From Paenibacillus solani (lineage in GTDB: Bacteria > Bacillota > Bacilli > Paenibacillales > Paenibacillaceae): a DNA stretch of 64,000 nt. This document shows positions 1 to 9,490 of the stretch, in pieces. Both the position numbers and the translations under genes were made by a program. How positions within the stretch are numbered: the first letter of the stretch is position 1; every line of letters starts with the position of its first letter. The DNA is taken from assembly GCF_001277345.1 (NCBI RefSeq), contig NZ_LIUT01000001.1, positions 1,087,895 to 1,151,894 on the forward strand. Reading direction: 5' to 3'. The notes under the pieces are model-generated. The model did not search any database, had not been told where the DNA came from, and saw only the letters and a list, made by a program, of their open reading frames with translations.

Positions 1-77
1 AACGATTCGTACATGGAGCGTCTTCTAACAGCAAGAAGGGGGCCTACCGCAAGATCTAAGATCTTTTGGGACAGCCC
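1..77 (+). repeat. Interspersed non-coding repeat, copy 1 (cut by window start)
   Basis: This segment matches the reverse complement of 45121-45195. Two blocks are almost perfectly kept: the first 31 bases (one mismatch) and a 22-base block holding AGATCTAAGATCT followed by TTTTGGGACA. The stretch between them differs in sequence and by one base in length, so any reading frame is broken between copies. Shared hairpin-forming parts and lack of a shared frame point to a structured intergenic repeat rather than a gene. It lies just upstream of the yitJ-type gene. Copy number in the genome is unknown. Confidence 0.75.
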
Positions 78-151
78 TTTTGTCTCTTTATCTTATGAGA
101 GGTTTTATGATACATTAGTTGAAAATAAACATCGGGTGGAGGGGAAACGCG

Positions 152-2023
152 ATGAAACCGAGCCTTCGACAGGCGTTGGAGAATCAGGTACTGGTCGGTG
201 ACGGCGCAATGGGTACTTATTTATATCAAAAGGGATTTCCGGTAGGTATATCATACGAGGAATTGAATCTAACCTCACCGGAGGTCATCGGAAACGTTCA
301 TCGCCAGTATGTGGAAGCTGGTGCTCAGGTCATTGAGACAAACACGTTCTCAGCCAATTATGACAAACTGTCCAAATACGGTTTGGAGACGAAGGTAGGG
401 GAGATTAATCGCGCAGGTGTGAGAATTGCGCGTGAAGCTGCCGGTGACAGAGGATATGTTGTGGGAGCAGTGGGCTCCATTCGGGCTGGAAAAAGAAGCA
501 ATATCTCGACAAGCGAGCTTAAACGTTACTTTGAGGAGCAGTTGTCGGAACTTATATCGGAGGGCGTTGACGGCATCCTGCTCGAAACATTCTATGACGT
601 GGATGAAATGCAATTGGCTTTGGCGCAGGCCCGGATGCTCAGCGACTTGCCCGTAATCTGTCAGTTTGCGGTAGAGGACGTAGCCCGTACGCTGGATGGC
701 TTCAGTATGCCGGATGCGTACCGCATTTTGAGTCATGAAGGTGCGGATGTGATCGGTTTTAACTGCAGGACGGGTCCTAACGGCATCATGCGTGCTTTGG
801 AAACCTTAAATGGGATTATGAATCTTCCGGCTTCGGTTTATCCTAATGCAGGTATAGCCGATTATGTGGATGGGGAAATACGGTATGGCGCGAGTCCTGA
901 GTATTTTGGCAAAACTGCCCTGGAGTTTGCGGATCGGGGCGCTCGGATCATTGGCGGCTGCTGCGGGACGACACCAGAACATATTGCCGAGATTGCCTCT
1001 TCACTGTCTAATTACACGCCATCGCCGCTGCCAAACGTCGATGAGGCTGAGATCAATCGAATTGTGGTTCACGAGACGGCCGAGGAGCAATTTTACGAAC
1101 GGAGTGGCGAACCCACGATTGTGGATATTGTAAAAGAACGTCATACGGTTATTGTGGAGCTGGACCCTCCAAGAGACTTGGACATTGGGAAGTTCATGAA
1201 GGGCGCGGAAGCTTTGAAAAAAGCCGGTGCTGACGCTTTGACCCTTGCGGATAATTCCCTTGCCGTGACGCGTATGAGCAATATGGCACTAGGACATTTG
1301 GTGCAGGCACGCACAGGGCTTCGGCCATTGATCCACATCGCTTGCCGTGACCGAAACCTGATCGGTACACAGTCGCATATGATGGGCTTTGATGCTCTAG
1401 ACATCGATCATGTGCTTGCGGTGACGGGGGATCCTGCACGGTTCGGTGATCTGCCGGATTCAAGCTCGGTATATGACATGACTTCATTTGAAATTATTCG
1501 TATGATCAAACAGCTGAACGAAGGTATAGCATTTTCCGGCAAGCCGCTTAAGCAAAAAGCCAAGTTCGTGGTCGGCGCTGCTTTCAATCCCAATGTGAAG
1601 CATCTTGATAAGGCGGTTGCGCGGTTGGAGAAGAAAATTGCTTCTGGTGCGGATTATGTGATGACACAGCCTGTGTATGATCCTGAGCTGATGGTTAGAC
1701 TGAGAGAAGCGACAGCGCATTTAGATATTCCGATCTTTATCGGCATCATGCCGCTGGCAAGCGGCCGAAATGCTGAATACTTGCACAATGAGGTGCCGGG
1801 CATTCAGCTGTCAGATGATGTCCGCAGCCGCATGGCCGGGCTTGAAGGCGAAGCCGGCCGGGCGATGGGCGTCAAGATCGGCAAGGAATTATTGGACGTT
1901 GCAACAGAGCATTTTAACGGTATATACTTAATAACTCCGTTCATGTTCTATGAAATGAGCGTACAGTTAATGGAGTATGTCTGGGATAAATCAGGCCGCC
2001 GCCTGACCCCCTTGTTTCATTAA
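152..2023 (+). CDS. yitJ: Bifunctional homocysteine S-methyltransferase / 5,10-methylenetetrahydrofolate reductase (YitJ type)
   Basis: Cytoplasmic two-domain enzyme of methionine and one-carbon metabolism. The N-terminal half (about residues 1-290) is a homocysteine methyltransferase barrel beginning with the DGAMGT motif and ending with GGCCGTT, whose cysteines with an earlier one bind zinc. The C-terminal half (about 320-620) is a methylenetetrahydrofolate reductase barrel making 5-methyl-THF (FAD use known from the family). The ATG at 152 is chosen because GGAGGGG sits just upstream; an in-frame TTG at 119 lacks a site. About 623 residues, the expected size. No SAM riboswitch is visible in the 151 bases upstream, although B. 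subtilis yitJ has one. Confidence 0.9.
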   Translation: MKPSLRQALENQVLVGDGAMGTYLYQKGFPVGISYEELNLTSPEVIGNVHRQYVEAGAQVIETNTFSANYDKLSKYGLETKVGEINRAGVRIAREAAGDRGYVVGAVGSIRAGKRSNISTSELKRYFEEQLSELISEGVDGILLETFYDVDEMQLALAQARMLSDLPVICQFAVEDVARTLDGFSMPDAYRILSHEGADVIGFNCRTGPNGIMRALETLNGIMNLPASVYPNAGIADYVDGEIRYGASPEYFGKTALEFADRGARIIGGCCGTTPEHIAEIASSLSNYTPSPLPNVDEAEINRIVVHETAEEQFYERSGEPTIVDIVKERHTVIVELDPPRDLDIGKFMKGAEALKKAGADALTLADNSLAVTRMSNMALGHLVQARTGLRPLIHIACRDRNLIGTQSHMMGFDALDIDHVLAVTGDPARFGDLPDSSSVYDMTSFEIIRMIKQLNEGIAFSGKPLKQKAKFVVGAAFNPNVKHLDKAVARLEKKIASGADYVMTQPVYDPELMVRLREATAHLDIPIFIGIMPLASGRNAEYLHNEVPGIQLSDDVRSRMAGLEGEAGRAMGVKIGKELLDVATEHFNGIYLITPFMFYEMSVQLMEYVWDKSGRRLTPLFH

Positions 2024-2061
2024 TAATTATCAATTACAATAGTATAATGGATGTGATTCCG

Positions 2062-2949
2062 ATGTCATTAAGCATGACCGGATATGGGCAATCCGCAGTC
2101 GATTTGCAAGGGTACAATATCTCTTTCGAAGTGAAATCGGTCAATCACCGGTATTGTGAGATTGCTATTCGCATGCCACGTGAATGGGCGTGTTTCGAAG
2201 ATTCACTGCGGAAAGCTGTGCAGAGCCGAATCGGACGCGGACGGATTGATGTATACATTAACAAGGAAAACAACGGCGAGTCTACGAGTGCTGTTTTGAA
2301 CCATGCTATGGTTCAGGCATACTTGCAAGCAGCCGAAGACTTGAAGTCATACGGAATTAAGGGGGATCTGGCGGTGCGGGATATTTTGTCGCTGCCAGAT
2401 GTTCTCGTTAGTCCGAGCGGATTTTCCATGGATGAAGCGCAGCAGAAGATATGGAATGATGCGCTTCTTCAAGGTCTTGAACAAGCGCTGGATGGTCTAT
2501 TGCAAATGCGTAGTCGGGAAGGAGCTTTCCTAGCTAGGGATATAGAGCAGAGACTTGGCCGATTAGAGCTGCTTCATCAAGAAATGACCGAACTTGCCCC
2601 AGAAGTGCCCAATGAGTACCGGAAGCGTCTGCGGCAGCGGATCGAATCCCTTGATGACGGATCGCTTGCTGTTGATGAACATATATTCGGATTGGAAGTT
2701 GCTTTATTTGCGGAACGTTCGAACGTGGAAGAGGAATTGATTCGTCTACGCAGTCATTTTGAACAGTGCAGGGGGCTGCTTCACCAAGAAGGCCCTGTCG
2801 GCCGCAAACTGGATTTTCTGATTCAGGAAATGAACAGGGAAGTCAATACGATTGGATCGAAAGCCAATCATCTGACTCTGGTAAACCGTGTTGTCGAAAT
2901 GAAAGCGGAACTGGAGAAGATTCGTGAACAAGCAGCTAATGTGGAATGA
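2062..2949 (+). CDS. yloC: YicC/YloC-family endoribonuclease
   Basis: Member of the YicC/YloC family, first described as a stress-induced protein and more recently as an endoribonuclease. The usual N-terminus (MSLSMTGYG, then [11 protein letters not shown]) and the C-terminal [20 protein letters not shown] block are both present, and the length of about 295 residues is standard. The start at 2062 is preferred because family members begin two to four residues before SMTGYG; an in-frame ATG at 2047 would add five residues and neither start has a strong ribosome site. It opens the conserved yloC-remA-gmk-rpoZ run, 38 bases after the yitJ-type gene. Confidence 0.9.
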   Translation: MSLSMTGYGQSAVDLQGYNISFEVKSVNHRYCEIAIRMPREWACFEDSLRKAVQSRIGRGRIDVYINKENNGESTSAVLNHAMVQAYLQAAEDLKSYGIKGDLAVRDILSLPDVLVSPSGFSMDEAQQKIWNDALLQGLEQALDGLLQMRSREGAFLARDIEQRLGRLELLHQEMTELAPEVPNEYRKRLRQRIESLDDGSLAVDEHIFGLEVALFAERSNVEEELIRLRSHFEQCRGLLHQEGPVGRKLDFLIQEMNREVNTIGSKANHLTLVNRVVEMKAELEKIREQAANVE

Positions 2950-3002
2950 CCGCAGCTTCATCGGCAAATAAGAGTCAAATGTATAGGGGGAGCAACCGCA
3001 CT

Positions 3003-3263
3003 ATGGCAATCAAACTTATTAATATTGGCTTCGGAAACATCGTATCGGCCAATCGGATCATTTCGATCGTGAGCCCTGAATCAGCTCCGATTAAAAGGAT
3101 CATTCAAGAAGCAAGGGATCGTCATATGCTGATTGATGCTACATATGGCCGAAGGACACGGGCTGTTATCATTACCGATAGTGACCATGTGATTTTATCG
3201 GCTGTGCAGCCTGAAACGGTGGCTCACCGTCTGTCCAGCAAAGACGACGACAACGACGAATAA
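3003..3263 (+). CDS. remA: Extracellular matrix regulator RemA (DUF370)
   Basis: Small DNA-binding protein (86 residues). In B. subtilis RemA activates biofilm matrix operons and osmoprotectant genes. The protein starts [12 protein letters not shown] and contains the [28 protein letters not shown] block typical of the family, split here only for description, and ends in an acidic DDDNDE tail. The ATG at 3003 is preferred because the family begins at this methionine and a G-rich site (AGGGGGA) lies upstream; a longer frame from 2946 has no family support. It lies between yloC and gmk, the same order as in B. subtilis. Confidence 0.93.
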   Translation: MAIKLINIGFGNIVSANRIISIVSPESAPIKRIIQEARDRHMLIDATYGRRTRAVIITDSDHVILSAVQPETVAHRLSSKDDDNDE

Positions 3264-3276
3264 GATGAGGAGTACT

Positions 3277-3849
3277 ATGTCTAGAGGATTATTAATTGTA
3301 TTGTCTGGTCCTTCCGGAGTGGGGAAGGGTACCGTCTGTACGGCGCTTCGCAGCCGGATTCCGGCCTTGGTGTATTCCGTGTCTGCTACGACACGCTCGC
3401 CGCGGCTCGGTGAAGTGCATGGCGTGAACTATTTTTTCAAAAGCCGCGATCAATTCATGGATATGATTGAGAACGATCAGCTTCTGGAATATGCGGAATA
3501 CGTTGGGAACTATTACGGGACCCCTCGTGATTTTGTAGAGGAGACACTAGCCAGCGGCAAGGATATTATTCTTGAGATCGAGGTGCAGGGAGCACTAAAG
3601 GTCAAGGAGAAATTTCCGGAGGGTATCTTTGTGTTCCTGATGCCGCCGTCATTAGATGAATTGAAAGACCGAATCCAAGGCCGGGGTACGGAGAATCAGG
3701 CTACCATCGACCACCGCATGTCCGTAGCGGTTGACGAAATCAATCTGCTGAAGCATTATGATTATGCTGTAGTGAATGATGAAATCAATCTCGCTTGTGA
3801 GAGAATAGAATCTATCATTATAGCCGAACATTGTAAGGTGAGAAAGTAA
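3277..3849 (+). CDS. gmk: Guanylate kinase
   Basis: ATP:GMP phosphotransferase making GDP, essential for guanine nucleotide supply and for limiting (p)ppGpp effects. The P-loop GPSGVGKGT lies near residues 10-18, followed by the GMP-binding segment ([11 protein letters not shown], then VNYFF) and the adenine-binding region IQGRGTE. Length of 190 residues is typical. The ATG at 3277 has GAGGAG at a good distance; an in-frame ATG at 3265 lacks one. It starts 13 bases after remA and runs toward rpoZ, so the genes are probably co-transcribed. Confidence 0.95.
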   Translation: MSRGLLIVLSGPSGVGKGTVCTALRSRIPALVYSVSATTRSPRLGEVHGVNYFFKSRDQFMDMIENDQLLEYAEYVGNYYGTPRDFVEETLASGKDIILEIEVQGALKVKEKFPEGIFVFLMPPSLDELKDRIQGRGTENQATIDHRMSVAVDEINLLKHYDYAVVNDEINLACERIESIIIAEHCKVRK

Positions 3850-3906
3850 GCTGTCTGCTAACAGACATGCAGACTTTCAAGTATATGAAGAAGAGGTGCT
3901 TCAACT

Positions 3907-4107
3907 ATGTTATATCCTTCTATTGATGAAATGATGAACAAAGTAGACAGTAAGTATTCTTTGGTAGTTGCGGCCTCCCGCCGTGCACGCCAATTGCGTG
4001 AAGGAGAAGTCAGCGAGTTGAAACATCCGAAGTCTCATAAATTTGTCGGCGTCGCTCTGGAAGAGATCTATGGTGATTACCTGAAGGTTGAACGGGGACA
4101 AGACTAG
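3907..4107 (+). CDS. rpoZ: RNA polymerase omega subunit
   Basis: Small subunit (66 residues) that helps fold and hold the beta' subunit of RNA polymerase. It begins [20 protein letters not shown] and contains [12 protein letters not shown], the omega signature that contacts beta'. An AGAAGAGGTG site precedes the ATG. It follows gmk by 57 bases and is followed by two small hairpins, the second a likely intrinsic terminator, so it seems to end the first sub-operon before coaBC. Confidence 0.93.
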   Translation: MLYPSIDEMMNKVDSKYSLVVAASRRARQLREGEVSELKHPKSHKFVGVALEEIYGDYLKVERGQD

Positions 4108-4131
4108 ACTTTTAATAAAAATTTTAAATAA

Positions 4132-4181
4132 GCGTGCGTTAGCACGCAAAAATGTGACAACCGTAAGGTTGTTATTTTTTT
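4132..4181 (+). terminator. Tandem hairpins ending the remA-gmk-rpoZ unit
   Basis: Two short inverted repeats stand back to back: GCGTGC-GTTA-GCACGC at 4132-4147 and ACAACC-GTAA-GGTTGT at 4157-4172. The second is followed by a T run to 4181, the form of an intrinsic terminator. The stems are short, so read-through into coaBC is possible. Confidence 0.7.
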
Positions 4182-4232
4182 GAAAAGATATCATCGTTTA
4201 GTCTTCATACCAATCGAAAGCGGGGGATTGTC

Positions 4233-5486
4233 ATGTTGAACGGAAAAGTCATCGTGCTTGGCGTTACAGGTGGCATTGCCGCGTATAAAGCAGCGACTTT
4301 ATGCAGCAGGCTTGTCCAGAGGGGAGCAGATGTGCATGTCATTATGACGGAATCGGCGAAGCAGTTCATTCCGGAATTAACGCTGCAGACGCTGACCAAA
4401 AACCCGGTTTATAGTGATACCTTTGACGAAAGAGACCCATCGGTTGTCTCGCATATACACTTGGCCGATCTCGCAGACTTGTTCTTAATTGCTCCGGCGA
4501 CAGCGAATATTATCGGAAAAATGGCCCATGGCCTTGCCGATGATATGCTGAGTACTACGCTGCTTGCAACTACGGCTCCCGTCATGATCTCTCCGGCAAT
4601 GAATGTGCATATGTACACCCACCCGGCCGTTATGGCGAATATGCAGACGCTGGTCTCCCGCGGGGTGTCCATGATTGAACCCGGGGAGGGGCTTCTGGCT
4701 TGCGGATATGTCGGGAAGGGACGGATGGAGGAGCCTGAAACCATCGTTGATGTGGTTGAACGGTTTTTTTGGGATGGTGCAGCACCATCCGTTCTGCAAA
4801 ATGAGGAAATGGCAAACAGCTCTACAGGCATATTGCATGGCAAAAAGGTAGTTGTCACAGCAGGCGGCACCATCGAGCGCATTGACCCTGTGCGGTATAT
4901 AACCAATGACTCATCCGGAAAAATGGGGTTTGCGGTCGCAAAAGCGGCGAAACAGCTTGGAGCAGATGTACATCTGATTGCCGCTCATACCGATGAAGCT
5001 CCTCCAGAAGGAATTCGGACGGAAAAAGTGAACTCGGCGCAGGACATGTACGAAGCAGTCCAGCGTGTGTTCGAGACGAGTGATATCGTGGTTAAGGCAG
5101 CGGCCGTCGCCGATTACCGCCCTGTGGAGACAGCCACGTCCAAAATTAAGAAGCGCGGAGAAACCATGACGCTGGAGCTTGTCAAGACCACGGATATACT
5201 GGAGAGTCTGGGCCGTCAAAAAACTTCCCAGTTTTTAATCGGATTTGCGGCTGAGACCGATACGGTAGAGTATTTCGCCAAAGATAAGCTGAAACGCAAA
5301 AATTGCGACCTGATCGTTGCAAATGATGTTACACAGGAGGGCGCAGGATTCGGTACGGACACGAATAGCGTTCAGATTTTTGATAAAGAGGGGCTGGTCT
5401 TGCAGCTGCCTGTGATATCCAAGGAGGAAGTAGCCCTAAGGCTGTTAACGCTGGCGGCGGATAGGTTATCCGGGAGGTCATCATAA
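4233..5486 (+). CDS. coaBC: Bifunctional phosphopantothenoylcysteine decarboxylase / phosphopantothenate-cysteine ligase
   Basis: Cytoplasmic enzyme of coenzyme A synthesis. The N-terminal CoaC flavoprotein domain (about 1-185) carries GGIAAYK, the PAMNVHM segment with its active-site histidine, and ACGYVGKGRM with the catalytic cysteine of the substrate clamp. The C-terminal CoaB domain (about 200-417) joins cysteine to 4'-phosphopantothenate using CTP; VTAGGTIERIDPVRYITN and KAAAVADYRP are its typical motifs. A strong GCGGGGGA site precedes the ATG. The stop overlaps the priA start (TAATG), implying translational coupling. Confidence 0.95.
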   Translation: MLNGKVIVLGVTGGIAAYKAATLCSRLVQRGADVHVIMTESAKQFIPELTLQTLTKNPVYSDTFDERDPSVVSHIHLADLADLFLIAPATANIIGKMAHGLADDMLSTTLLATTAPVMISPAMNVHMYTHPAVMANMQTLVSRGVSMIEPGEGLLACGYVGKGRMEEPETIVDVVERFFWDGAAPSVLQNEEMANSSTGILHGKKVVVTAGGTIERIDPVRYITNDSSGKMGFAVAKAAKQLGADVHLIAAHTDEAPPEGIRTEKVNSAQDMYEAVQRVFETSDIVVKAAAVADYRPVETATSKIKKRGETMTLELVKTTDILESLGRQKTSQFLIGFAAETDTVEYFAKDKLKRKNCDLIVANDVTQEGAGFGTDTNSVQIFDKEGLVLQLPVISKEEVALRLLTLAADRLSGRSS

Positions 5487-8014
5487 TGGAAATGGCCCGG
5501 GTAATTGTGGACGTGCCGTCCAAGGATACAGATCGGCCTTTTGATTATCTGATCCCCGAAGAGCTGCGGCCCTGGGTCGAGGTAGGCAGCCGGGTCGGCG
5601 TGCCGTTTGGTCATCGTACGCTTCAGGGTTTTGTGGTGTCTCTGCATCCCCGCCCGGAGATGGACACGGCCAAAATGAAACCGATTCAGGAAGTGCTCGA
5701 TGTGATGCCGCCTCTGTCGCCTGAATTGATCGAGCTTGGAGAGTGGATGAAGGAGCGTTACGCGTGTCGTTATATCTCTGCGCTGCAATCCATGCTGCCA
5801 ACGGCACTGAAAGGGAAAGCCGAGCGGTATATTTCTCTTGGCGATCCAGAAGCGAGTTCCATGGATGAAAGTGATGGATTATTTGCAATCCTGCCGGAGA
5901 GCGAGTTGGAGCGGGATATTCTCGGGTTTGTCGGTCAGAGAGGTGAAGTGTCACTCCAGCAGTTAACCAGAGCGTTCCCAGATGCGGCTGCTGCCATTAA
6001 AGCGCTGATCGGCCGAGGAAAGCTGAGAGAACATCAGCAAATTAAGGACAAGCTGCAGAAAAAAACGATGAAAGCGGTCGAGCTTGCGGTTTCGAGCGAG
6101 GAAGCCCGTCTTTCGCTGGCTTCGTTCCCGACTAAAGCCCAGCGCCAGAAGGAAGTTCTCCAATATATATTGGAGATGGAAGACTTTCTTCCCATATCAC
6201 AGAAGGAGCTGCTGCAAACGCTGGGCGTCTCTGCAGGCACCGTGAAGGGATTGGCTGACAAAGGGCTCATTACTATTGAAGATATAGAGGTGTTCCGCGA
6301 TCCTTATCGAGGGCGCCATTTTACACCCAGTGAACCGCTCGCGCTCACCCTTGAGCAGCAGGCGGTGTACCGGAGCATCGTGCGCAAGCTCGATGAACGC
6401 GAGCACGGCGTGTTTCTCCTGCACGGAGTCACGGGCAGCGGCAAGACGGAAATCTATCTGCAGACCATTCAGCGCTGCATGGATCAGGATCGTCAGGCGA
6501 TTGTCCTGGTGCCTGAAATCGCGCTCACGCCTCAAATGGTGGAGCGGTTCAAAGCCCGCTTTGGCGACCGGGTGGCCGTCATGCACAGCCGGCTTTCGGA
6601 CGGTGAACGCTACGATGAATGGCGCAAAATAAGGGAAGGTCGGGCGTCGGTTGTCGTGGGTGCGCGATCGGCGGTATTTGCTCCGTTTGATCGTCTGGGT
6701 CTGATTATCATGGATGAAGAGCATGAAAGTTCGTACAAGCAGGAAGAAACACCAAAGTACCATGCCAGAGACGTCGCGGTTCACCGTGCTTCAATGACCG
6801 GCGCAGCCGTTATCCTCGGCTCGGCAACGCCTTCTCTTGAAAGCTATCATGCAGCTAAATCGCAGTCTCAGGATGACTTTGCGCCCCAGTTGCTGGAGAT
6901 GCCAAGCCGTGCGTTGGGCAACAAGCTGCCTGAGGTCCATGTTGTGGACATGCGGGAAGAGCTTCGGGAAGGGAATCGATCCATGTTCAGTCGCTCCCTG
7001 CATACGGCCATCTCCTCACGCCTGGAACGAGGGGAACAGACGGTATTGCTGCTCAATCGACGGGGGTATTCTACGTTTGTGATGTGCCGGAGCTGTGGAT
7101 ACGTTGCAGGATGTCCGGAATGCGACATCTCGCTGACCTATCATCAGAAATCGAACAATCTGCGCTGCCATTATTGTGGTTATGCCGAACAGGCGCCGGA
7201 GGTATGTCCGGATTGCGGGAGCGAACATATCCGTTATTTCGGTACGGGCACGCAGCGTGTCGAGGAAGAATTGGCCAAGCTGTTTCCTGGCATTCGCGTC
7301 ATTCGGATGGATGTGGATACCACGACCGAGAAGGGATCTCATGAGAAGCTGCTGAAGCAGTTTCGGGACAAAAAGGGAGATGTGCTGCTTGGCACCCAGA
7401 TGGTCGCCAAGGGTCTTGATTTTCCCGATGTCACCCTGGTTGGCGTTATCACGGCCGACTCGGCACTCAACCTGCCCGATTTTCGGGCGGCTGAGAAGAC
7501 ATTCCAGTTGCTTACCCAAGTTGCCGGAAGAGCCGGACGTCATCACCTGCCCGGTGAAGTGGTCATTCAATCCTATACACCTGAGCATTATTCCATTATT
7601 CATGCAAGCAGCCATGATTATCTATCCTTTGTCAAGGATGAGCTGAAGCACCGCAAGGCGCTTCATTATCCGCCGTATTGCAGGCTGATTCTGGTGACAC
7701 TGTCCCATGAACAGCTGCCGCTGCTGGTACGAACGGCCGAGAATTTTGCCGCGACCATTAAATATGAATCCGACCGCCGGGGGTGGTTTGGAAGCCTGGA
7801 CCGATTCGATGCAAGTGCGCTTGATATACTGGGTCCGGTCGCATCTCCTATTCCGCGGTTAAAAAATAGATACAGATTTCAATGTATGATAAAATGGCGG
7901 GGAACGATGGATGCTGTCTCGCTTGTGCGCTCGGTTGCCGAGAAGCTTCAGGATTCAGCGCGGGACAGCAAGCTTCAGATCAGTATTGACGTGGACCCGC
8001 AAATGTTAATGTAA
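5486..8014 (+). CDS. priA: Primosomal protein N' (PriA helicase)
   Basis: Superfamily 2 DNA helicase that reloads the replisome at stalled forks. The N-terminal 3'-end-binding domain covers about the first 200 residues. Walker A GVTGSGKT is at 314-321, with a DEEH box downstream. The zinc-binding insert has cysteines at about 534, 537, 543, 546, 561, 564, 574 and 577, all eight present. 842 residues, slightly longer than E. coli PriA because of the middle segment but usual for Bacillales. Its start shares one base with the coaBC stop, with GGGAGG upstream. Confidence 0.95.
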   Translation: MEMARVIVDVPSKDTDRPFDYLIPEELRPWVEVGSRVGVPFGHRTLQGFVVSLHPRPEMDTAKMKPIQEVLDVMPPLSPELIELGEWMKERYACRYISALQSMLPTALKGKAERYISLGDPEASSMDESDGLFAILPESELERDILGFVGQRGEVSLQQLTRAFPDAAAAIKALIGRGKLREHQQIKDKLQKKTMKAVELAVSSEEARLSLASFPTKAQRQKEVLQYILEMEDFLPISQKELLQTLGVSAGTVKGLADKGLITIEDIEVFRDPYRGRHFTPSEPLALTLEQQAVYRSIVRKLDEREHGVFLLHGVTGSGKTEIYLQTIQRCMDQDRQAIVLVPEIALTPQMVERFKARFGDRVAVMHSRLSDGERYDEWRKIREGRASVVVGARSAVFAPFDRLGLIIMDEEHESSYKQEETPKYHARDVAVHRASMTGAAVILGSATPSLESYHAAKSQSQDDFAPQLLEMPSRALGNKLPEVHVVDMREELREGNRSMFSRSLHTAISSRLERGEQTVLLLNRRGYSTFVMCRSCGYVAGCPECDISLTYHQKSNNLRCHYCGYAEQAPEVCPDCGSEHIRYFGTGTQRVEEELAKLFPGIRVIRMDVDTTTEKGSHEKLLKQFRDKKGDVLLGTQMVAKGLDFPDVTLVGVITADSALNLPDFRAAEKTFQLLTQVAGRAGRHHLPGEVVIQSYTPEHYSIIHASSHDYLSFVKDELKHRKALHYPPYCRLILVTLSHEQLPLLVRTAENFAATIKYESDRRGWFGSLDRFDASALDILGPVASPIPRLKNRYRFQCMIKWRGTMDAVSLVRSVAEKLQDSARDSKLQISIDVDPQMLM

Positions 8015-8057
8015 TAGAGCATATAATGATGAAAAGCACAAGGATGGTGTCGTAGAA

Positions 8058-8552
8058 ATGGCGATTCGTATAATCGTTAAAGAACCGGATGAGGTTCTTC
8101 ATAAAAAAGCAAAAGAGGTTACCAAAATTACGCCAAACGTTCAAAAGCTGTTGGATGATATGGCCGATACGATGTACGATGCGGAAGGCGTTGGACTGGC
8201 CGCGCCGCAGGTTGGCATTCTGAAGCGTCTGATTGTTATCGATGCTGGTGATGAGCACGGTTTGATCAAGATGATCAATCCGGAGATCCTGGAGAGCGAG
8301 GGCGAGCAATTCGGACCTGAGGGCTGCCTGAGTATTCCGGGATGGAACGGGGATGTACGTCGTGCGGAGAAAGTAACCGTGAAGGGGCTGGATCGTGAAG
8401 GCAATGAACTTATTGTTACGGGGACCGGGCTGCTTGCACGAGCTTTTCAACATGAAATTGATCATCTGAACGGGGTGCTGTTTACGGAAATCGCTGACCG
8501 GGTGTATGAATATGTCCCGGAACAGCCGAGAAATGAGCTGGAGAACCGATGA
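8058..8552 (+). CDS. def: Peptide deformylase
   Basis: Metalloenzyme that removes the formyl group from the N-terminal methionine of new proteins. All three motifs are present: GVGLAAPQ (44-51), EGCLS (88-92, metal-binding Cys90) and QHEIDH (131-136, metal-binding His132 and His136 with catalytic Glu133). 164 residues. The AAGGATGG upstream is a moderate ribosome site. It is paired with fmt, which adds the formyl group to the initiator tRNA; the two reading frames overlap by four bases. Confidence 0.95.
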   Translation: MAIRIIVKEPDEVLHKKAKEVTKITPNVQKLLDDMADTMYDAEGVGLAAPQVGILKRLIVIDAGDEHGLIKMINPEILESEGEQFGPEGCLSIPGWNGDVRRAEKVTVKGLDREGNELIVTGTGLLARAFQHEIDHLNGVLFTEIADRVYEYVPEQPRNELENR

Positions 8553-9490
8553 ATATCGTATTTATGGGCACCCCGGCCTTTGCAGTACCCAGTTTGGAGA
8601 TGCTGCTTGCCGAAGGTTATTCCATAGCTGCCGTCGTAACCCAGCCCGATCGTCCGCAGGGACGTAAAAAAGTGCTGACCCCTACCCCGGTCAAGGAAGC
8701 GGCTCTACGTCACGGCATCCCTGTTCTGCAGCCTCAGCGCTTGCGGAGCCCGGAAGCCGTGGCTGAATTGGCAGAATATAAGCCCGATCTGATCATCACG
8801 GCTGCCTATGGCCAAATTCTGCCCAAATCGGTGCTGGATATGCCAGCGCTTGGCTGTCTGAACGTGCACGGTTCGCTGCTCCCCGCTTATCGGGGAGGAG
8901 CACCGATTCAGCGAAGCATCATCAACGGAGAGTCCGTTACAGGCATCACGCTGATGTATATGGCTGAGGGGCTCGATACGGGTGATATGATCGCCAAGGC
9001 CGAGGTTCCCATACAAGATGACGATACGGCTGGAACCATGTTCGAGAAGCTGAGCACGGTGGGTGCAGAGCTGCTGCTGCGGGAGCTTCCGCGGCTTTTG
9101 CAGGGCAAGGTAGAGGCCGAGCCCCAGGAAGAGTCGAAGGCGACATACGCTCCGAATCTGACAAGGGACGACGAGAAGATTGACTGGAGTCGCACTTCCC
9201 GTGAAATTTATAACCAGATCCGCGGCCTGGTTCCGTATTCAGGAGGTTTTACGCTGTGGAACGGAGATGTGTTTAAAGTATGGGCAGCGGCTAATCCGGG
9301 CAGCGTTCAGGTATCATCTAACGATGAGCAGCCTGGAACTGTGCTGAAGCTTGACGACAAGGGTATTGTTGTGGGAACAGGTGACGGTACACTGACGCTG
9401 CTGACAGTTCAGCCCAGCGGCAAGAAGGCGATGGATGCGGCGCAATTCGTGCGCGGGACGAGCCTGACGGTCGGGACGGTGCTATCGTGA
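8549..9490 (+). CDS. fmt: Methionyl-tRNA formyltransferase
   Basis: Transfers a formyl group from 10-formyl-THF to Met-tRNAfMet for initiation of translation. The N-terminal formyltransferase domain contains FMGTPAFAVPSL and the active-site signature around NVHGSLLPAYRGG (Asn105, His107) with Asp143 in GLDTGDM. The C-terminal domain (about 205-313) is the tRNA-binding barrel. 313 residues, standard. ATGA overlaps join it to def upstream and GTGA joins it to rsmB downstream, so def-fmt-rsmB are translated as a coupled set. Confidence 0.95.
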   Translation: MNIVFMGTPAFAVPSLEMLLAEGYSIAAVVTQPDRPQGRKKVLTPTPVKEAALRHGIPVLQPQRLRSPEAVAELAEYKPDLIITAAYGQILPKSVLDMPALGCLNVHGSLLPAYRGGAPIQRSIINGESVTGITLMYMAEGLDTGDMIAKAEVPIQDDDTAGTMFEKLSTVGAELLLRELPRLLQGKVEAEPQEESKATYAPNLTRDDEKIDWSRTSREIYNQIRGLVPYSGGFTLWNGDVFKVWAAANPGSVQVSSNDEQPGTVLKLDDKGIVVGTGDGTLTLLTVQPSGKKAMDAAQFVRGTSLTVGTVLS

